Origin: JAJRZX01 sp964407495
GTDB taxonomy: Bacteria > Desulfobacterota > GWC2-55-46 > JADFVP01
Assembly (NCBI GenBank): GCA_964407495.1
Contig: CAYOVP010000002.1
Coordinates: 1 to 64,000, forward strand
Length of the DNA: 64,000 nt
Direction: 5' to 3'
Positions 34,368 through 43,149 of the stretch are shown in pieces (position 1 is the stretch's first letter; each line of letters opens with the position of its first letter). The position numbers and the translations under genes were made by a program. Below the pieces are notes generated by a model. That model was not told the DNA's origin and did not search any database. It worked only from the letters and a program-made list of their open reading frames with translations.

Positions 34368-34404
34368 AAAAAAACGCAGGCCGTAGTTCAACCACTGGCC
34401 TGCG
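34368..34404 (-). terminator. Intrinsic terminator after motE
   Basis: Perfect 8-bp stem (CGCAGGCC / GGCCTGCG) with a 14-base loop and seven U on the minus-strand RNA. It ends the flgB-to-motE unit. Confidence 0.92.
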
Positions 34405-34453
34405 CCTCTTATTATCCCCACCCTGCCTTATCGCTCAAACCATTCTCTACATC

Positions 34454-35011
34454 TCAGCGTATCTCTCTCTTGAGGACCCTGCTTATCCTCACGGATTTGT
34501 CTACGTTTACGAAGCCCAGTATCTTACCTGCTATCTTCTCCCTCATGGACCCGAGTATGGAGGCCGCCGTCCTGTCATCGAGGCGCTCAAGCCTCGCCGC
34601 CGCGTCCTGCGGAGTCATGCTCTCGTATATCTTCACGAGTCGATGCGCCTTGTTGTCATTGAATTTATCTATCTCCTCCCGGACGGCCCGGAGTTCCTTC
34701 ATGAGTTCCTGCAGGCGCACTGTCCTGGCATCGAGGTCTTTCCTGACACCTGCAAGTTGACGCCTCCTCTCGTCCAGGGCCTCTTCCCTTGCCTCGAGTT
34801 CCTCTTCCTTGCGTCTTATGGCCTCCATGAGGCCTTTTCCCGGCAGAGTTCCGCCGCTCCCCTGCCTCTCCTCCGCCCTCGCACTCTCGTCTGGCGAAGG
34901 CACCTTGGCCGAGACGAGGCCGGAGCCCAAGGGTACCATGCTCGTAATGAGCCACGCTGCGAGGACTACCATCTTGAGAGCCACGAGACCTGCTATCACC
35001 CTAACCTTCAT
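34454..35011 (-). CDS. MotE-like protein (MgtE N-domain type)
   Basis: A 185-residue protein with one N-terminal membrane helix (about 7-30), a long coiled coil (about 60-125) and a C-terminal domain (about 125-180, KIYESMTPQDAAARLERLDDRTAASILGSMREKIAGKILGFV) like the MgtE intracellular N domain. This is the MotE layout; in alphaproteobacteria MotE is a periplasmic chaperone of the stator protein MotC, elsewhere its role is unclear. The ATG at 35011 follows GGAGGTGA and overlaps the end of fliJ. Confidence 0.85.
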   Translation of the reverse strand: MKVRVIAGLVALKMVVLAAWLITSMVPLGSGLVSAKVPSPDESARAEERQGSGGTLPGKGLMEAIRRKEEELEAREEALDERRRQLAGVRKDLDARTVRLQELMKELRAVREEIDKFNDNKAHRLVKIYESMTPQDAAARLERLDDRTAASILGSMREKIAGKILGFVNVDKSVRISRVLKREIR

Positions 35012-35459
35012 CGTCTTCACCTCCACGATAGAACCTTGCAGAGGCCATCTCGTCCATGGCCTTCTGCTCGAGGCGCCTGTTGTCGGCCCTATACTCCTCC
35101 AGCGCCTGCTCCCTCATCACGTCAAGGACCTTTCTATCCTTCCTTGCCTCCATGAGGGCCGCCCGCCTGATCTCGAGTTCCTTTCTCTGCTCCTCTACCT
35201 TTGCCCTTCTCTCCCTTATGAATGCCCCAAGGTCTATCATGTAATTTGTATATAGTTCGAGTTCAAGCCTCTTCTCGCCACGTGCCTTGAGTTCTTCCAT
35301 CTCAACGGCGAGTCTCTCCCGTTCTTCCATGAGCCGGCGAAGGCCCCTCTCCTGCTCCTCGAGCCTGCCGAGGGCCCTTGCATACTCCCTCATTGCCGCC
35401 TCCTCAAGTGTCTTCCTGTAGCCATGAAGCCCCCTGAGCCTGAACTCGAATCTCCTCAT
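35001..35459 (-). CDS. fliJ: Flagellar export coiled-coil protein FliJ
   Basis: A 152-residue, almost fully coiled-coil protein (FRLRGLHGYRKTLEEAAMREYARAL at the start, EEYRADNRRLEQKAMDEMA at the end), the FliJ pattern. FliJ fits in the FliI ring like the gamma subunit of F-ATPase and escorts chaperones. The ATG at 35459 follows GGAAGGAG; the GTG six codons earlier would include that site. Its start lies just past the fliI stop. Confidence 0.92.
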   Translation of the reverse strand: MRRFEFRLRGLHGYRKTLEEAAMREYARALGRLEEQERGLRRLMEERERLAVEMEELKARGEKRLELELYTNYMIDLGAFIRERRAKVEEQRKELEIRRAALMEARKDRKVLDVMREQALEEYRADNRRLEQKAMDEMASARFYRGGEDDEG

Positions 35460-35473
35460 CGCCTTCTCCTTCC

Positions 35474-36838
35474 TCACCCTGCGTCAGAGAGGGGGTCTTC
35501 CTTTACCGTAACGCTGCCGAATTCTTCCGCAAGGTCCTTGAGGGCGGCAAGAGAATCATCATACCCTACACCCTCGGCCACGCCCTGGCGGAGAAAGCCG
35601 TTGATCCTATCAATGGCCCTTATGGCCCTGTCCACTTCAGGGTCGCTCCCTTCCTTGTATGCGCCAATGCTTATGAGGTCATAGGCCTTTCTGTAGGCCG
35701 CCAGGAGGGCCCTAACCCTGTTGGCGGCCTCCATGTGCTCTGCTGTGGTAATGTCCATCATCACGCGGCTTATGCTCCCGAGGACGTCTATGGCGGGATA
35801 GTGTCCCGACGAGGCAAGGCGGCGCGAGAGGGCCACGTGGCCGTCGAGAATGCTCCGCACCGTGTCGCCTACTGGGTCGTTGAGGTCGTCGCCCTCGACA
35901 AGGATGGTATAAAACCCCGTGATAGTGCCCTCGCCATCAGAGGTTCCCACACGTTCGAGGAGTTTTGGCAGCATGGTAAAGACCGATGGGGGGTAACCTC
36001 GCGTTGCCGGCGGCTCTCCTGTGGCGAGCCCCACCTCGCGCTGGGCCATGGCGAACCTGGTTACCGAGTCCATCATGAGTAGTACGTGCCTTCCCCTGTC
36101 GCGGAAGAACTCGGCTATGGCAGTTGCCATGAAGGCAGCCCTCATGCGTATGAGTGGTGGCTGGTCTGACGTTGCCACCACCACCACAGACCGCGAGAGC
36201 CCCTCTGGGCCGAGGTCCTTTTCTATGAACTCCTTGACCTCCCTGCCGCGCTCTCCCACCAGTGCTATGACATTTACGTCAGCCGTGGTATTTCGCGCCA
36301 TCATGCCCATGAGGACGCTCTTTCCCACGCCGCTTCCGGCGAATATGCCTATCCTCTGCCCCCTGCCCACTGTGACGAGGCCGTTTATGGCCTTTATGCC
36401 CACATCGAGGGGGGCATCTATCCTCTGTCTAAGGAGAGGGTTGAGGGGCTTGCTGTACAGGGGATACTCCATCTGCGGCGCCACTGGGCCAAGGCCGTCT
36501 ATAGGAGAGCCGAGACCATCGAGTGTCCGGCCAAGGAGGTGCTCGCTCACCAGTACGCGGGCGCTCATGCGTCCTGTGACGATCTTGGCCCCAGGCCCCA
36601 CCCCAAAGACCTCGCCAAGGGGCATGAGGAGGATCCTCTCACCGGAGAAACCCACTACCTCGCAGTCCAGGCCGCCTGTCCTCTGCCCGGGGTAGACCCT
36701 GCAGATCTCGCCTACAGAGGCCCCGAAACCCGTGCCTTCCATTACAAGACCCACTACGCGCGTGACACGCCCGCTAAGACGCACCGGACGCATTGCCCGA
36801 ACAGCCCTTACATGGGCAACAAGCCTATTTCTCAACAC
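35474..36838 (-). CDS. fliI: Flagellar export ATPase FliI
   Basis: A 454-residue F1-beta-like ATPase powering export. N-terminal barrel (about 18-95), Walker A GSGVGKS (168-174), catalytic region VALVGERGREVKEFI, Walker B HVLLMMDSVTRFA and C-terminal helices are all present. A GTG at 36838 is used as start because the next ATG (36793) would cut into the N-terminal region; GGAG lies nine bases before it. An unusual 163-base gap separates it from fliH. Confidence 0.96.
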   Translation of the reverse strand: MLRNRLVAHVRAVRAMRPVRLSGRVTRVVGLVMEGTGFGASVGEICRVYPGQRTGGLDCEVVGFSGERILLMPLGEVFGVGPGAKIVTGRMSARVLVSEHLLGRTLDGLGSPIDGLGPVAPQMEYPLYSKPLNPLLRQRIDAPLDVGIKAINGLVTVGRGQRIGIFAGSGVGKSVLMGMMARNTTADVNVIALVGERGREVKEFIEKDLGPEGLSRSVVVVATSDQPPLIRMRAAFMATAIAEFFRDRGRHVLLMMDSVTRFAMAQREVGLATGEPPATRGYPPSVFTMLPKLLERVGTSDGEGTITGFYTILVEGDDLNDPVGDTVRSILDGHVALSRRLASSGHYPAIDVLGSISRVMMDITTAEHMEAANRVRALLAAYRKAYDLISIGAYKEGSDPEVDRAIRAIDRINGFLRQGVAEGVGYDDSLAALKDLAEEFGSVTVKEDPLSDAG

Positions 36839-36871
36839 AGGGGACTACTCCATGAGACAAAAAAAGGATTG

Positions 36872-36915
36872 CCTACTGTCTTTCTTAAAAGAGAGTAAGA
36901 CTGAGAAAAACCTGT
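36872..36915. repeat. Diverged copy of the 24057 repeat, in the fliH-fliI gap
   Basis: CTTTCTT...AAAAGAGAGTAAGAC...GAGAAAAACC follows the same order as the 24057-24100 element (CTTTCTTTTT, AAAGAAAGTAAGAC, AAAGAAAACC), though its palindrome is broken. It occupies an otherwise empty gap in a tightly packed operon. Confidence 0.55.
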
Positions 36916-37001
36916 CTTTCGCCAAGTACCAAGGCGAGAAGACACATACACTACACTGGAGAATCATGCCTTTGACAAAAGAGGCAAACAAGCAAGAACT
37001 C

Positions 37002-37613
37002 TCAGTTGCCCTTGAGAAGGCCCTCCACCTCCTCGAAGAGGCCATCTATGGTGGCATCCACCTCGCCGCAACCGGTATCCACGACGCACCCGCCACGGCT
37101 CACATCATCGTCTCCCAAAAACTCGACGCCTGAAAAGGCCTTGGTATAACTTTCGAGTTCAGACTCCAGGCCAAGGACTATCTCCATGTCCGCAGGGTTG
37201 AGCCTCACCTTTATCTTCCCATTGGTAACTGCCGCCCTGAGCGCCTCCTTTACGAGATATACGACACTGTCCTCACGCGTCTCGAGTTCCCTCTGCACTA
37301 CTTTTCTGGCAATGCTCAGGCAGAGTTCCACGACCTCTCTCTCGCAGCCTGCAATGATCTCTCCTCTGTACCCGCTCATCTCATCGAGTATGGCCCCAAG
37401 GCTCTCGATAAGGGGCCTTACCTCGCTTCTCCCCTCTTCGAGGCCTATCCTCTTCCCCTCCTCGAGCCCCTTCCTGTACCCTGCCTCACGGGCGTTCTCG
37501 GCAGACCTGTCCTCTGCCCTCCTCCTCCTGGTGCGCCTGTCCGCGATCTTCTCGAAGACGTGCGTGGCCACACCGCTGTATCTCTGCTCAGATTTTTTGA
37601 AAATCTGCGACAA
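37002..37613 (-). CDS. fliH: Flagellar export regulator FliH
   Basis: A 203-residue FliH, the stator-like partner that holds FliI to the C-ring. An N-terminal charged coil with the GxxxG-type stretch GYRKGLEEGKRIGLEEGRSEV and the conserved C-terminal ATP-synthase-b/delta-like domain (CLSIARKVVQRELE ... VRLNPADMEIV ... GGCVVDTGCGEVDATIDG) are clear. No ATG fits: TTG 37613 (MSQIFKKSEQ) has AGGGGAGGGG four bases upstream and is preferred over TTG 37667. Confidence 0.9.
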   Translation of the reverse strand: MSQIFKKSEQRYSGVATHVFEKIADRRTRRRRAEDRSAENAREAGYRKGLEEGKRIGLEEGRSEVRPLIESLGAILDEMSGYRGEIIAGCEREVVELCLSIARKVVQRELETREDSVVYLVKEALRAAVTNGKIKVRLNPADMEIVLGLESELESYTKAFSGVEFLGDDDVSRGGCVVDTGCGEVDATIDGLFEEVEGLLKGN

Positions 37614-37684
37614 TACCCCTCCCCTCGTAGTTCCATGGCCAACCCTGCTTACTCGCCCTCTTCTCAAGACCCGCCCCAGTATGC

Positions 37685-38680
37685 TCAGGCTATTACATCT
37701 CCCTGCTTGCCGGCACGCATTATCTTGCCCTCCTGCTCAAGCCTTCTTGCCACACTCACGACCGCTATCTGCGCGGCCTCCACGTCGCTCACGCGCACGG
37801 GCCCCCGTGTCTCTATGTCCTCCCTGAGCATCTCGGCGGCCCGCTCGGACATGTTCTTGAAGAACTTCTCCCTAAGGGCCTCGTCAGCGCCCTTGAGTGC
37901 TATACTCAGCGACTCTGTCTCCACTTCCTTGAGTATGGTCTGCATGGCCCTGTCGTCCATCTCCAGAAGGTCCGTAAAGACGAACATCTTTTCCTGTATC
38001 TTCGTGGCAAGGTCTGCGCTCGTTTTCTCTATGAACCCGAAGACCGAGGTCTCGGTTTCCGAGTCCACCTGGTTGAGGATCTCGGCTGCCACCTTCACCC
38101 CCTCTACCATATCGCCCTGCGCGTCCTCGCTCTCCACGACCTGGTCTCTCAAGACAGCCTCTATCTCGTTCACCGCCGCCTGTGGTATGGACTCGATCAC
38201 TGCCACGCGCTGCATTACGTCTCCCTTGAGAAGATCCGGAAGTTCCTTCAGTACGAGAGAGGCCCGCTCCGGGGGGATGAGGGTAAGTATGAGCGCTATT
38301 ATCTGCGGGTGCTCGGCTCGTATCATCTTGGCCACTACACCAGGGTCCATGTAGGCAAGGGCCTTGATGCCGTCGCCCTCGGTCTCCTTTGCTATCTGTT
38401 CGAGTACGCGCCTCGCCTTCTCGGGGCCAAGGGCCTTCTCTATTACACTTCGCGCAAACTCCAGCCCCTGTACGGCAAGGCCAGACCTGTTGCTGGCCTC
38501 GATGAACTCCCTTGCCACCTCTCTGCCCACCTCGGAGGGGATGGATTCCATGCGTGCTATGTTCTCGCTCACCTCCTTGACCTCTCTCTGCGTGAGAAAC
38601 TTCATCACCTCGGAGGCCAGGTTCTCACCGACGTTTATGAGCAGTACTGCCGCCTTTTCTATACCCCTTATCTCGCTCAC
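37685..38680 (-). CDS. fliG: Motor switch protein FliG
   Basis: A 331-residue rotor protein. The N domain (1-100) binds FliF, the middle domain (with EHPQIIALILTLIPPERASLVLKELP) binds FliM, and the C domain (about 230-325) carries the charged torque helix. The family's ILNQVDSETETSVF and FVFTDLLEMDDRAMQTILKEVE regions are normal. The start is a GTG with AAGGA just upstream. fliF ends 19 bases before. Confidence 0.96.
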   Translation of the reverse strand: MSEIRGIEKAAVLLINVGENLASEVMKFLTQREVKEVSENIARMESIPSEVGREVAREFIEASNRSGLAVQGLEFARSVIEKALGPEKARRVLEQIAKETEGDGIKALAYMDPGVVAKMIRAEHPQIIALILTLIPPERASLVLKELPDLLKGDVMQRVAVIESIPQAAVNEIEAVLRDQVVESEDAQGDMVEGVKVAAEILNQVDSETETSVFGFIEKTSADLATKIQEKMFVFTDLLEMDDRAMQTILKEVETESLSIALKGADEALREKFFKNMSERAAEMLREDIETRGPVRVSDVEAAQIAVVSVARRLEQEGKIMRAGKQGDVIA

Positions 38681-38699
38681 TCTTCCTTGCGCTCTCCTC

Positions 38700-40307
38700 T
38701 CACCTCTGCTGTATCCACGACTTCAGCACCATCGCGGCCTGGCGCGGGTTCTCGCGCACCAGGCGCTTGATCCTCTCTGTCTCCTCCACGTGGGCCCGTC
38801 CGGATTCCAGGGCGCCTCGCGGTCTTTCGGCGTCTTCACTCTTGCCATCCCCTTCGAGCATGGCGGGCAGGGTCTTTTCTATGGACTCGAGGGCCGCACG
38901 CTCCACGCTGAGGCGCTTTATGATGGGCCTCAGTACGAAGAAGACCATGAATATGACGCTGAGCCCCACTGTGCCATACTTTATGCCAAGGGGCATGAGA
39001 CGAGTCACCAGAGATGTCCCTGTTGCCGGTGTAGCCTCCTCTCCAAAGGGGAGGTCTTCTGCAAAGGGTATGTTCACAACGCTTATAGTGTCGCCCCTCT
39101 TCTCGTCAAACCCCAGAGAGGCCTTCACCATGGAGGTTATCTTCTGGAGTTCTTCTTCTGTACGAGGCTTGTAGGTCTTCTTTCCAGGCTTGCCTTTTAC
39201 GCCTTCGCCGCCTTCCTCCTCGTACGAGCCGTCTACCAGGACGGCCACAGAGAGTTTCTTTACCTGACCATAGGGCTCCACTACGCTCTTTACGACCTTG
39301 TTTATCTCGTAGTTTATGACCTCGTTCTCCTTACTGGAGATATTTCCCTTTCCGCCCTCCTTCGAGGGCCCGCCACCAGCGCCGGGTAGGTTCGATAGAG
39401 TACCGGGCACCCCGCCCTTGCCTGCGCCGGCCAGGGCGGCGCTCTCCTTTGTCCTCTCCTCGCTCCTCACTACCTGGCTGTCGGGGTCGAAGATCTCCTC
39501 TCTGCGCTGGACACGGCGCCGCTCCAGGTCTACCGTTACCCGTGCCACGGCCTTGCCCCGGCCAAGGGCCTTCTCGAGCATGGACTGAACGCGGGCCGAG
39601 AGCCCGGCCTCCATCTTCTTCTTGTACTCCATGTCTGTGGCAAGCATGCCCACAGCGCCGTCTTCCGTGGTATCAGCGGTCCAGAGCCTTCCCTCTGTAT
39701 CCACTATGGTCACGTCGGCAGGGTCGAGGTTCTGCAGGCTTCCGGCAACAAGGTGAACTATGGCCTTCACCTCCACTGGGCCGAGCACAGCACCTGGCCT
39801 CAATTTCAGGACAATGGAGGCCCGCGCCTTCTTCTCCTCATCGAGAAAGACCCCTTTCTCCGGTATGACGAGGTGCACTCGTGCAGACCTCACGCCCCTT
39901 ATCTCTGTTATGCTCCTTGCCAGTTCGCCCTGCATGGCACGGCGGTAGTTTATCCTCTGGACAAAGTCGGTGAGGCCGAAGTTGTTCTTGTCAAAGAGTT
40001 CGAACCCCACGCCAGAGCCTCCGGGCAGGCCCTCTTCAGCAAGTTCCATCCGCGTCTCGTAGACCTTGTCCTCTGGCACGTATATGATGCCGCTGTCCAG
40101 TCTGTAGGGGACTCCCTTGTCTCCGAGTTTCGCTATTATGGCGCCTGCGTCCTCAGGGTCGAGGCCAGCGAAGAGCACGCCGTACTCCGGACGCTGGCTC
40201 CAGGTCAGGAGAAAGACGATGGCGCCTGCCGTGACAAGGGCAAGGATGGCGAGGGCAATGAGTTTGGGAGAACTCATGGACCTTATCTCTTTCCTGGCCT
40301 TTGCCAT
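38700..40307 (-). CDS. fliF: Flagellar MS-ring protein FliF
   Basis: A 535-residue MS-ring protein with membrane helices at about 14-34 and 430-450. The YscJ/FliF ring modules lie at about 38-210 (EYGVLFAGLDPEDAGAIIAKL, NYRRAMQGELARSITEIRGVRSARVHLVIPEKGVF) and the C-terminal FliG-binding tail ends with TERIKRLVRENPRQAAMVLKSWIQ. The linker (about 290-335) is Gly/Lys-rich. Its ATG comes three bases after the fliE stop. Confidence 0.97.
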   Translation of the reverse strand: MAKARKEIRSMSSPKLIALAILALVTAGAIVFLLTWSQRPEYGVLFAGLDPEDAGAIIAKLGDKGVPYRLDSGIIYVPEDKVYETRMELAEEGLPGGSGVGFELFDKNNFGLTDFVQRINYRRAMQGELARSITEIRGVRSARVHLVIPEKGVFLDEEKKARASIVLKLRPGAVLGPVEVKAIVHLVAGSLQNLDPADVTIVDTEGRLWTADTTEDGAVGMLATDMEYKKKMEAGLSARVQSMLEKALGRGKAVARVTVDLERRRVQRREEIFDPDSQVVRSEERTKESAALAGAGKGGVPGTLSNLPGAGGGPSKEGGKGNISSKENEVINYEINKVVKSVVEPYGQVKKLSVAVLVDGSYEEEGGEGVKGKPGKKTYKPRTEEELQKITSMVKASLGFDEKRGDTISVVNIPFAEDLPFGEEATPATGTSLVTRLMPLGIKYGTVGLSVIFMVFFVLRPIIKRLSVERAALESIEKTLPAMLEGDGKSEDAERPRGALESGRAHVEETERIKRLVRENPRQAAMVLKSWIQQR

Positions 40308-40310
40308 GCC

Positions 40311-40613
40311 TTATACCTGCATCCTCATTATCTCTTCATATGCTGATATGAGTTTATTGCGTACCTGTACCATGAGGTTGAAGGTGAGGTCTGCCTTCTC
40401 CACTGCTATCATGGTCTCATGGATATCGCCCCTGCCGGTGACAAGCCCCTCTACGCTCCTGTCAGCCTCTTTCTGCAGGATGTTCACCTTCTCGATGCTC
40501 TCCATGAGCATCTCCTCGAAGCCCCCTTTTTCAGCGCCATCATCCCTGCGGGCGCCGGGCGCTCCGGCCTTGTCCACTATCCCCTGGGCCGCCCCCCTGA
40601 TCGAATCAACCAT
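40311..40613 (-). CDS. fliE: Hook-basal body protein FliE
   Basis: A 100-residue rod adaptor that joins the MS ring to the rod. The C-terminal conserved helix VEKADLTFNLMVQVRNKLISAYEEIMRMQV is typical; the length is normal. The ATG at 40613 has GAGGTGG upstream; the frame's earlier start six codons up is within that site. Between flgC and fliF. Confidence 0.94.
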   Translation of the reverse strand: MVDSIRGAAQGIVDKAGAPGARRDDGAEKGGFEEMLMESIEKVNILQKEADRSVEGLVTGRGDIHETMIAVEKADLTFNLMVQVRNKLISAYEEIMRMQV

Positions 40614-40656
40614 AACGCCACCTCTATGCATGGATTTCCACTCAAGATAGTCCGCT

Positions 40657-41088
40657 TCAGCGGATTATCTCCATGGCGCGAAGCATCATCTCGCGCGTGG
40701 CCCTGAAGGCGTTCACATTGGCCTCGTAACTTCGCGAGGCGCTTATCATGTTCACCATCTCTTCAGCCACGTTCACATTGGGGTACTTAACATACCCATT
40801 GGAGTCGGCCCCTGGACTGCCTGGTTCGTACACCACCTTGAGGGGCCTCTTGTCCTCCACTATCGCCGCGACCCTCACGCCTTCGAGGCCTCTGTCCCTG
40901 GCAGAGCCTTGCGCGCCTGAAAGGCCCTCGGAGAAGGTCAGACCGCGAAAGACCACATCACGCCGCCTGTAGGTTGCGCCAGAGGCCCCGCCCGTGGTGT
41001 GTGCATTGGCGAGGTTACTGGCGATTACGTTCATTCGCACCCTCTGGGCCTTCATGCCTGAGGCTATGACTGAGAAGATCCCGAACAT
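40657..41088 (-). CDS. flgC: Flagellar proximal rod protein FlgC
   Basis: A 143-residue rod protein with the rod N-motif (GMKAQRVRMNVIASNLANAHTTGG), the middle YVKYPNVNVAEEMVNMISASRSYEANVNAF and C-terminal helix. GGAGG precedes the ATG, which follows the flgB stop directly. Confidence 0.96.
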   Translation of the reverse strand: MFGIFSVIASGMKAQRVRMNVIASNLANAHTTGGASGATYRRRDVVFRGLTFSEGLSGAQGSARDRGLEGVRVAAIVEDKRPLKVVYEPGSPGADSNGYVKYPNVNVAEEMVNMISASRSYEANVNAFRATREMMLRAMEIIR

Positions 41089-41499
41089 CTACCTGCCTCC
41101 TTCTTTTATCGCTGTCATGAGCAGGTCGAACTTCTTCTTCAGAAGCCCTGCCGAGACGCTATACATCATGTAATTGGCGCTCAAGCGTGCCATCTCCTCT
41201 TCTATGTCAACGGTGTTACCGTCAAGGCCCGGGTCAGCCATCTGTCTCTCTACGAGCCTGAAGCCGCGGCCCTGCCTGCCTGCCCGGTAGTGAGCAGGGT
41301 GCGTGCCGAGAAGGCCTGGGCCTGTACCTTCCTCGTTAAGGGCGCGCTCAAAGGCATCGGCAAAATCGACATCCCTTGCCCTGTACCCCGGCGTCTCGTT
41401 ATTGGCTATATTGGAGGCAATGACCCTTTGCTCGGCGGCGCGCAGATCAAGGCTCAGGCCCAGGATTGCCACGGTCCTTCCGAACAAGAATCCTCCCAT
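41089..41499 (-). CDS. flgB: Flagellar proximal rod protein FlgB
   Basis: A 136-residue rod protein: LSLDLRAAEQRVIASNIANNETPGYRARDVDFADAF at the N-terminus and DGNTVDIEEEMARLSANYMMYSVSAGLLKKKFDLL at the end are diagnostic. GAGGAGG precedes the ATG. It opens the unit flgB-flgC-fliE-F-G-H-I-J-motE. Confidence 0.96.
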   Translation of the reverse strand: MGGFLFGRTVAILGLSLDLRAAEQRVIASNIANNETPGYRARDVDFADAFERALNEEGTGPGLLGTHPAHYRAGRQGRGFRLVERQMADPGLDGNTVDIEEEMARLSANYMMYSVSAGLLKKKFDLLMTAIKEGGR

Positions 41500-41588
41500 A
41501 TCTCCACCTCCTCAAGGTAGTACCCCTTCTGCAGGGGCGACCAGTACCATGGCCCTTGCGCCTTCTGCCCCTTCCCTACGAGAGGATT

Positions 41589-41604
41589 TGCAAGTTCCAT
41601 ACCG
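41589..41604 (-). promoter_or_regulatory. Probable sigma-54 promoter of the flgB unit
   Basis: The minus strand reads CGGTATGGAACTTGCA: GG and GC ten bases apart and a perfect TTGCA -12 box, but a poorer -24 (GGTATG for GGCACG). It lies about 90 bases before the flgB ATG. Confidence 0.55.
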
Positions 41605-41666
41605 TCATCACCCCTACACGGGGAAAGGGGAGCATGGACATTTTTTCTCCTGCCCCCACCTTTTGA

Positions 41667-41682
41667 GGCAAATATTGCCCCT
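41667..41682 (-). promoter_or_regulatory. Second, weaker sigma-54-like site upstream of flgB
   Basis: AGGGGCAATATTTGCC on the minus strand has GG-N10-GC and TTGC. The same place carries TTGCC-N6-GGCAA, like the inverted repeat upstream of fliK, so it may instead be an activator site. Confidence 0.3.
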
Positions 41683-41706
41683 CCAGGCAAGAGCCTCCTC
41701 CTTGTC

Positions 41707-43149
41707 TCAGGGAACCAGGTCACCCCTGGCACTGCCAACGCCGTATTCCTTGAGTTTGTTCCTCAGCGTACGTATGGATATACCGAGAATCCGTGCGGCC
41801 CGTGTACGGTTACCGCCTGTCTCCGAGAGGGTCCTGCAGATGAGTTCGCGCTCCATCTGCCTTATGGTACGTCCCCGTTCTTCTGGCCCTTCAGTGCCTG
41901 CAACGCCCTGACCGCCGGGACCCTCGGAGTTCATACCCGTTTGGCCGCTACCGGCCCCCCCGCCGGCCCCGTCAGCGGGAGGCAGGGGCCTGGCAAGGGT
42001 GGGTTGAATGCTATTTGTAAGGAGTATGTGTTCTTTCTCCAGGACCGGCCCGCTTGCAAGGAGGACAGACCTCTCGATGGTATTCTCCAGTTCACGCACA
42101 TTACCCGGCCAGGGCATTGAGGTGAGGAGCCCAAGGGCCTCTTCCGAGATGGAGACGAGGCGGCGTCCGTACCGTGCGCTGAACCTCCTCATGAAGAGGT
42201 TGGCAAGGGCCGGTATGTCCTCGCTCCTATTGCGTAGCGGGGGCACGAGGAGGGGAAAGATATTCAACCTGTAGTAGAGGTCCTGCCTGAACCTTCCCTC
42301 CGAGACCTCGCTCTGCAGGTCCCTGTTCGTAGTAGCGATAATCCTGATATCGAGGGGCCGCGCAGTAGTGGCTCCAAGGCGTTCGACCTCGCGTTCCTGT
42401 ATGACGCGCAGGAGTTTGGCCTGGAGCCTCGTCTCCATCTCGCTTATCTCGTCAAGGAGCAGTGTTCCCTTGTTTGCCAACTCGAATTTTCCGGCCCGCG
42501 CGGCTCCGGCTCCTGTAAAGGCGCCTCTCTCGAAGCCAAAGAGTTCGGACTCGAGGAGGCCGTCGGGAATGGAGGCACAGTTCACGGCGACAAAAGGTCC
42601 GTCCTTTCTCGTGCCTGCCTCGTGTATGAACCTGGAGACCAGTTCCTTACCAGTACCAGACTCTCCGCTTATGAGCACCGTGGCATCACTGGAAGCGGCA
42701 ATGCGCGCAAAGTCCAGCGTACGCCTCATGAGCGGGTTCTTCGTCTCCAAGAGAAAGTTCCTGCCCCGGGCCCGGACCTCAGGCGGTCTACCTGCATCGA
42801 GCGCCCTCTCCACGAGGGTCTCGAGGTGATCGAGGCTGAAGGGTTTCTGTATGAAGTCCATTGCCCCCTCCTTAAGGGCCTCCACTGCTTTGCTTACTGT
42901 GCCAAAGGCTGTTATGAGAAGCACCGGCGTGGCTGGCTCCATCTTCTTTATGCCGCGAAGCACCTCCAGACCATCCATGCCAGGCATCTTCATATCGCTG
43001 ATTACGAGCCTGTGTCTCGTCTCGTTGAAGAGGTCCAGGGCCTCTGGCCCAGACCCTGCCAGACTCACCCTGTAGCCCTTTCTCCTCAGGGCCTCATCAA
43101 GGGCCCTTCTCATTCCCAGGTCATCGTCCACGACGAGAATGTCCTTCAT
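41707..43149 (-). CDS. flrC: Sigma-54 activator, FlrC/FleR-like response regulator
   Basis: A 480-residue NtrC-type regulator. Receiver domain (1-120) with phosphorylation site D52 in LVISDMKMPGMDG; AAA+ domain (about 145-375) with GESGTGKE, the sigma-54 contact loop GAFTGA and LLLDEISEM; a Gly-rich linker (390-425); and a Fis-type helix-turn-helix (NRTRAARILGISIRTLRNKLKEYG). It overlaps the kinase gene by four bases, so the two form a pair like FlrB/FlrC, which switch on hook and basal-body operons. Direct targets are expected to be the sigma-54 promoters upstream of fliL, fliK and flgB. Confidence 0.93.
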   Translation of the reverse strand: MKDILVVDDDLGMRRALDEALRRKGYRVSLAGSGPEALDLFNETRHRLVISDMKMPGMDGLEVLRGIKKMEPATPVLLITAFGTVSKAVEALKEGAMDFIQKPFSLDHLETLVERALDAGRPPEVRARGRNFLLETKNPLMRRTLDFARIAASSDATVLISGESGTGKELVSRFIHEAGTRKDGPFVAVNCASIPDGLLESELFGFERGAFTGAGAARAGKFELANKGTLLLDEISEMETRLQAKLLRVIQEREVERLGATTARPLDIRIIATTNRDLQSEVSEGRFRQDLYYRLNIFPLLVPPLRNRSEDIPALANLFMRRFSARYGRRLVSISEEALGLLTSMPWPGNVRELENTIERSVLLASGPVLEKEHILLTNSIQPTLARPLPPADGAGGGAGSGQTGMNSEGPGGQGVAGTEGPEERGRTIRQMERELICRTLSETGGNRTRAARILGISIRTLRNKLKEYGVGSARGDLVP

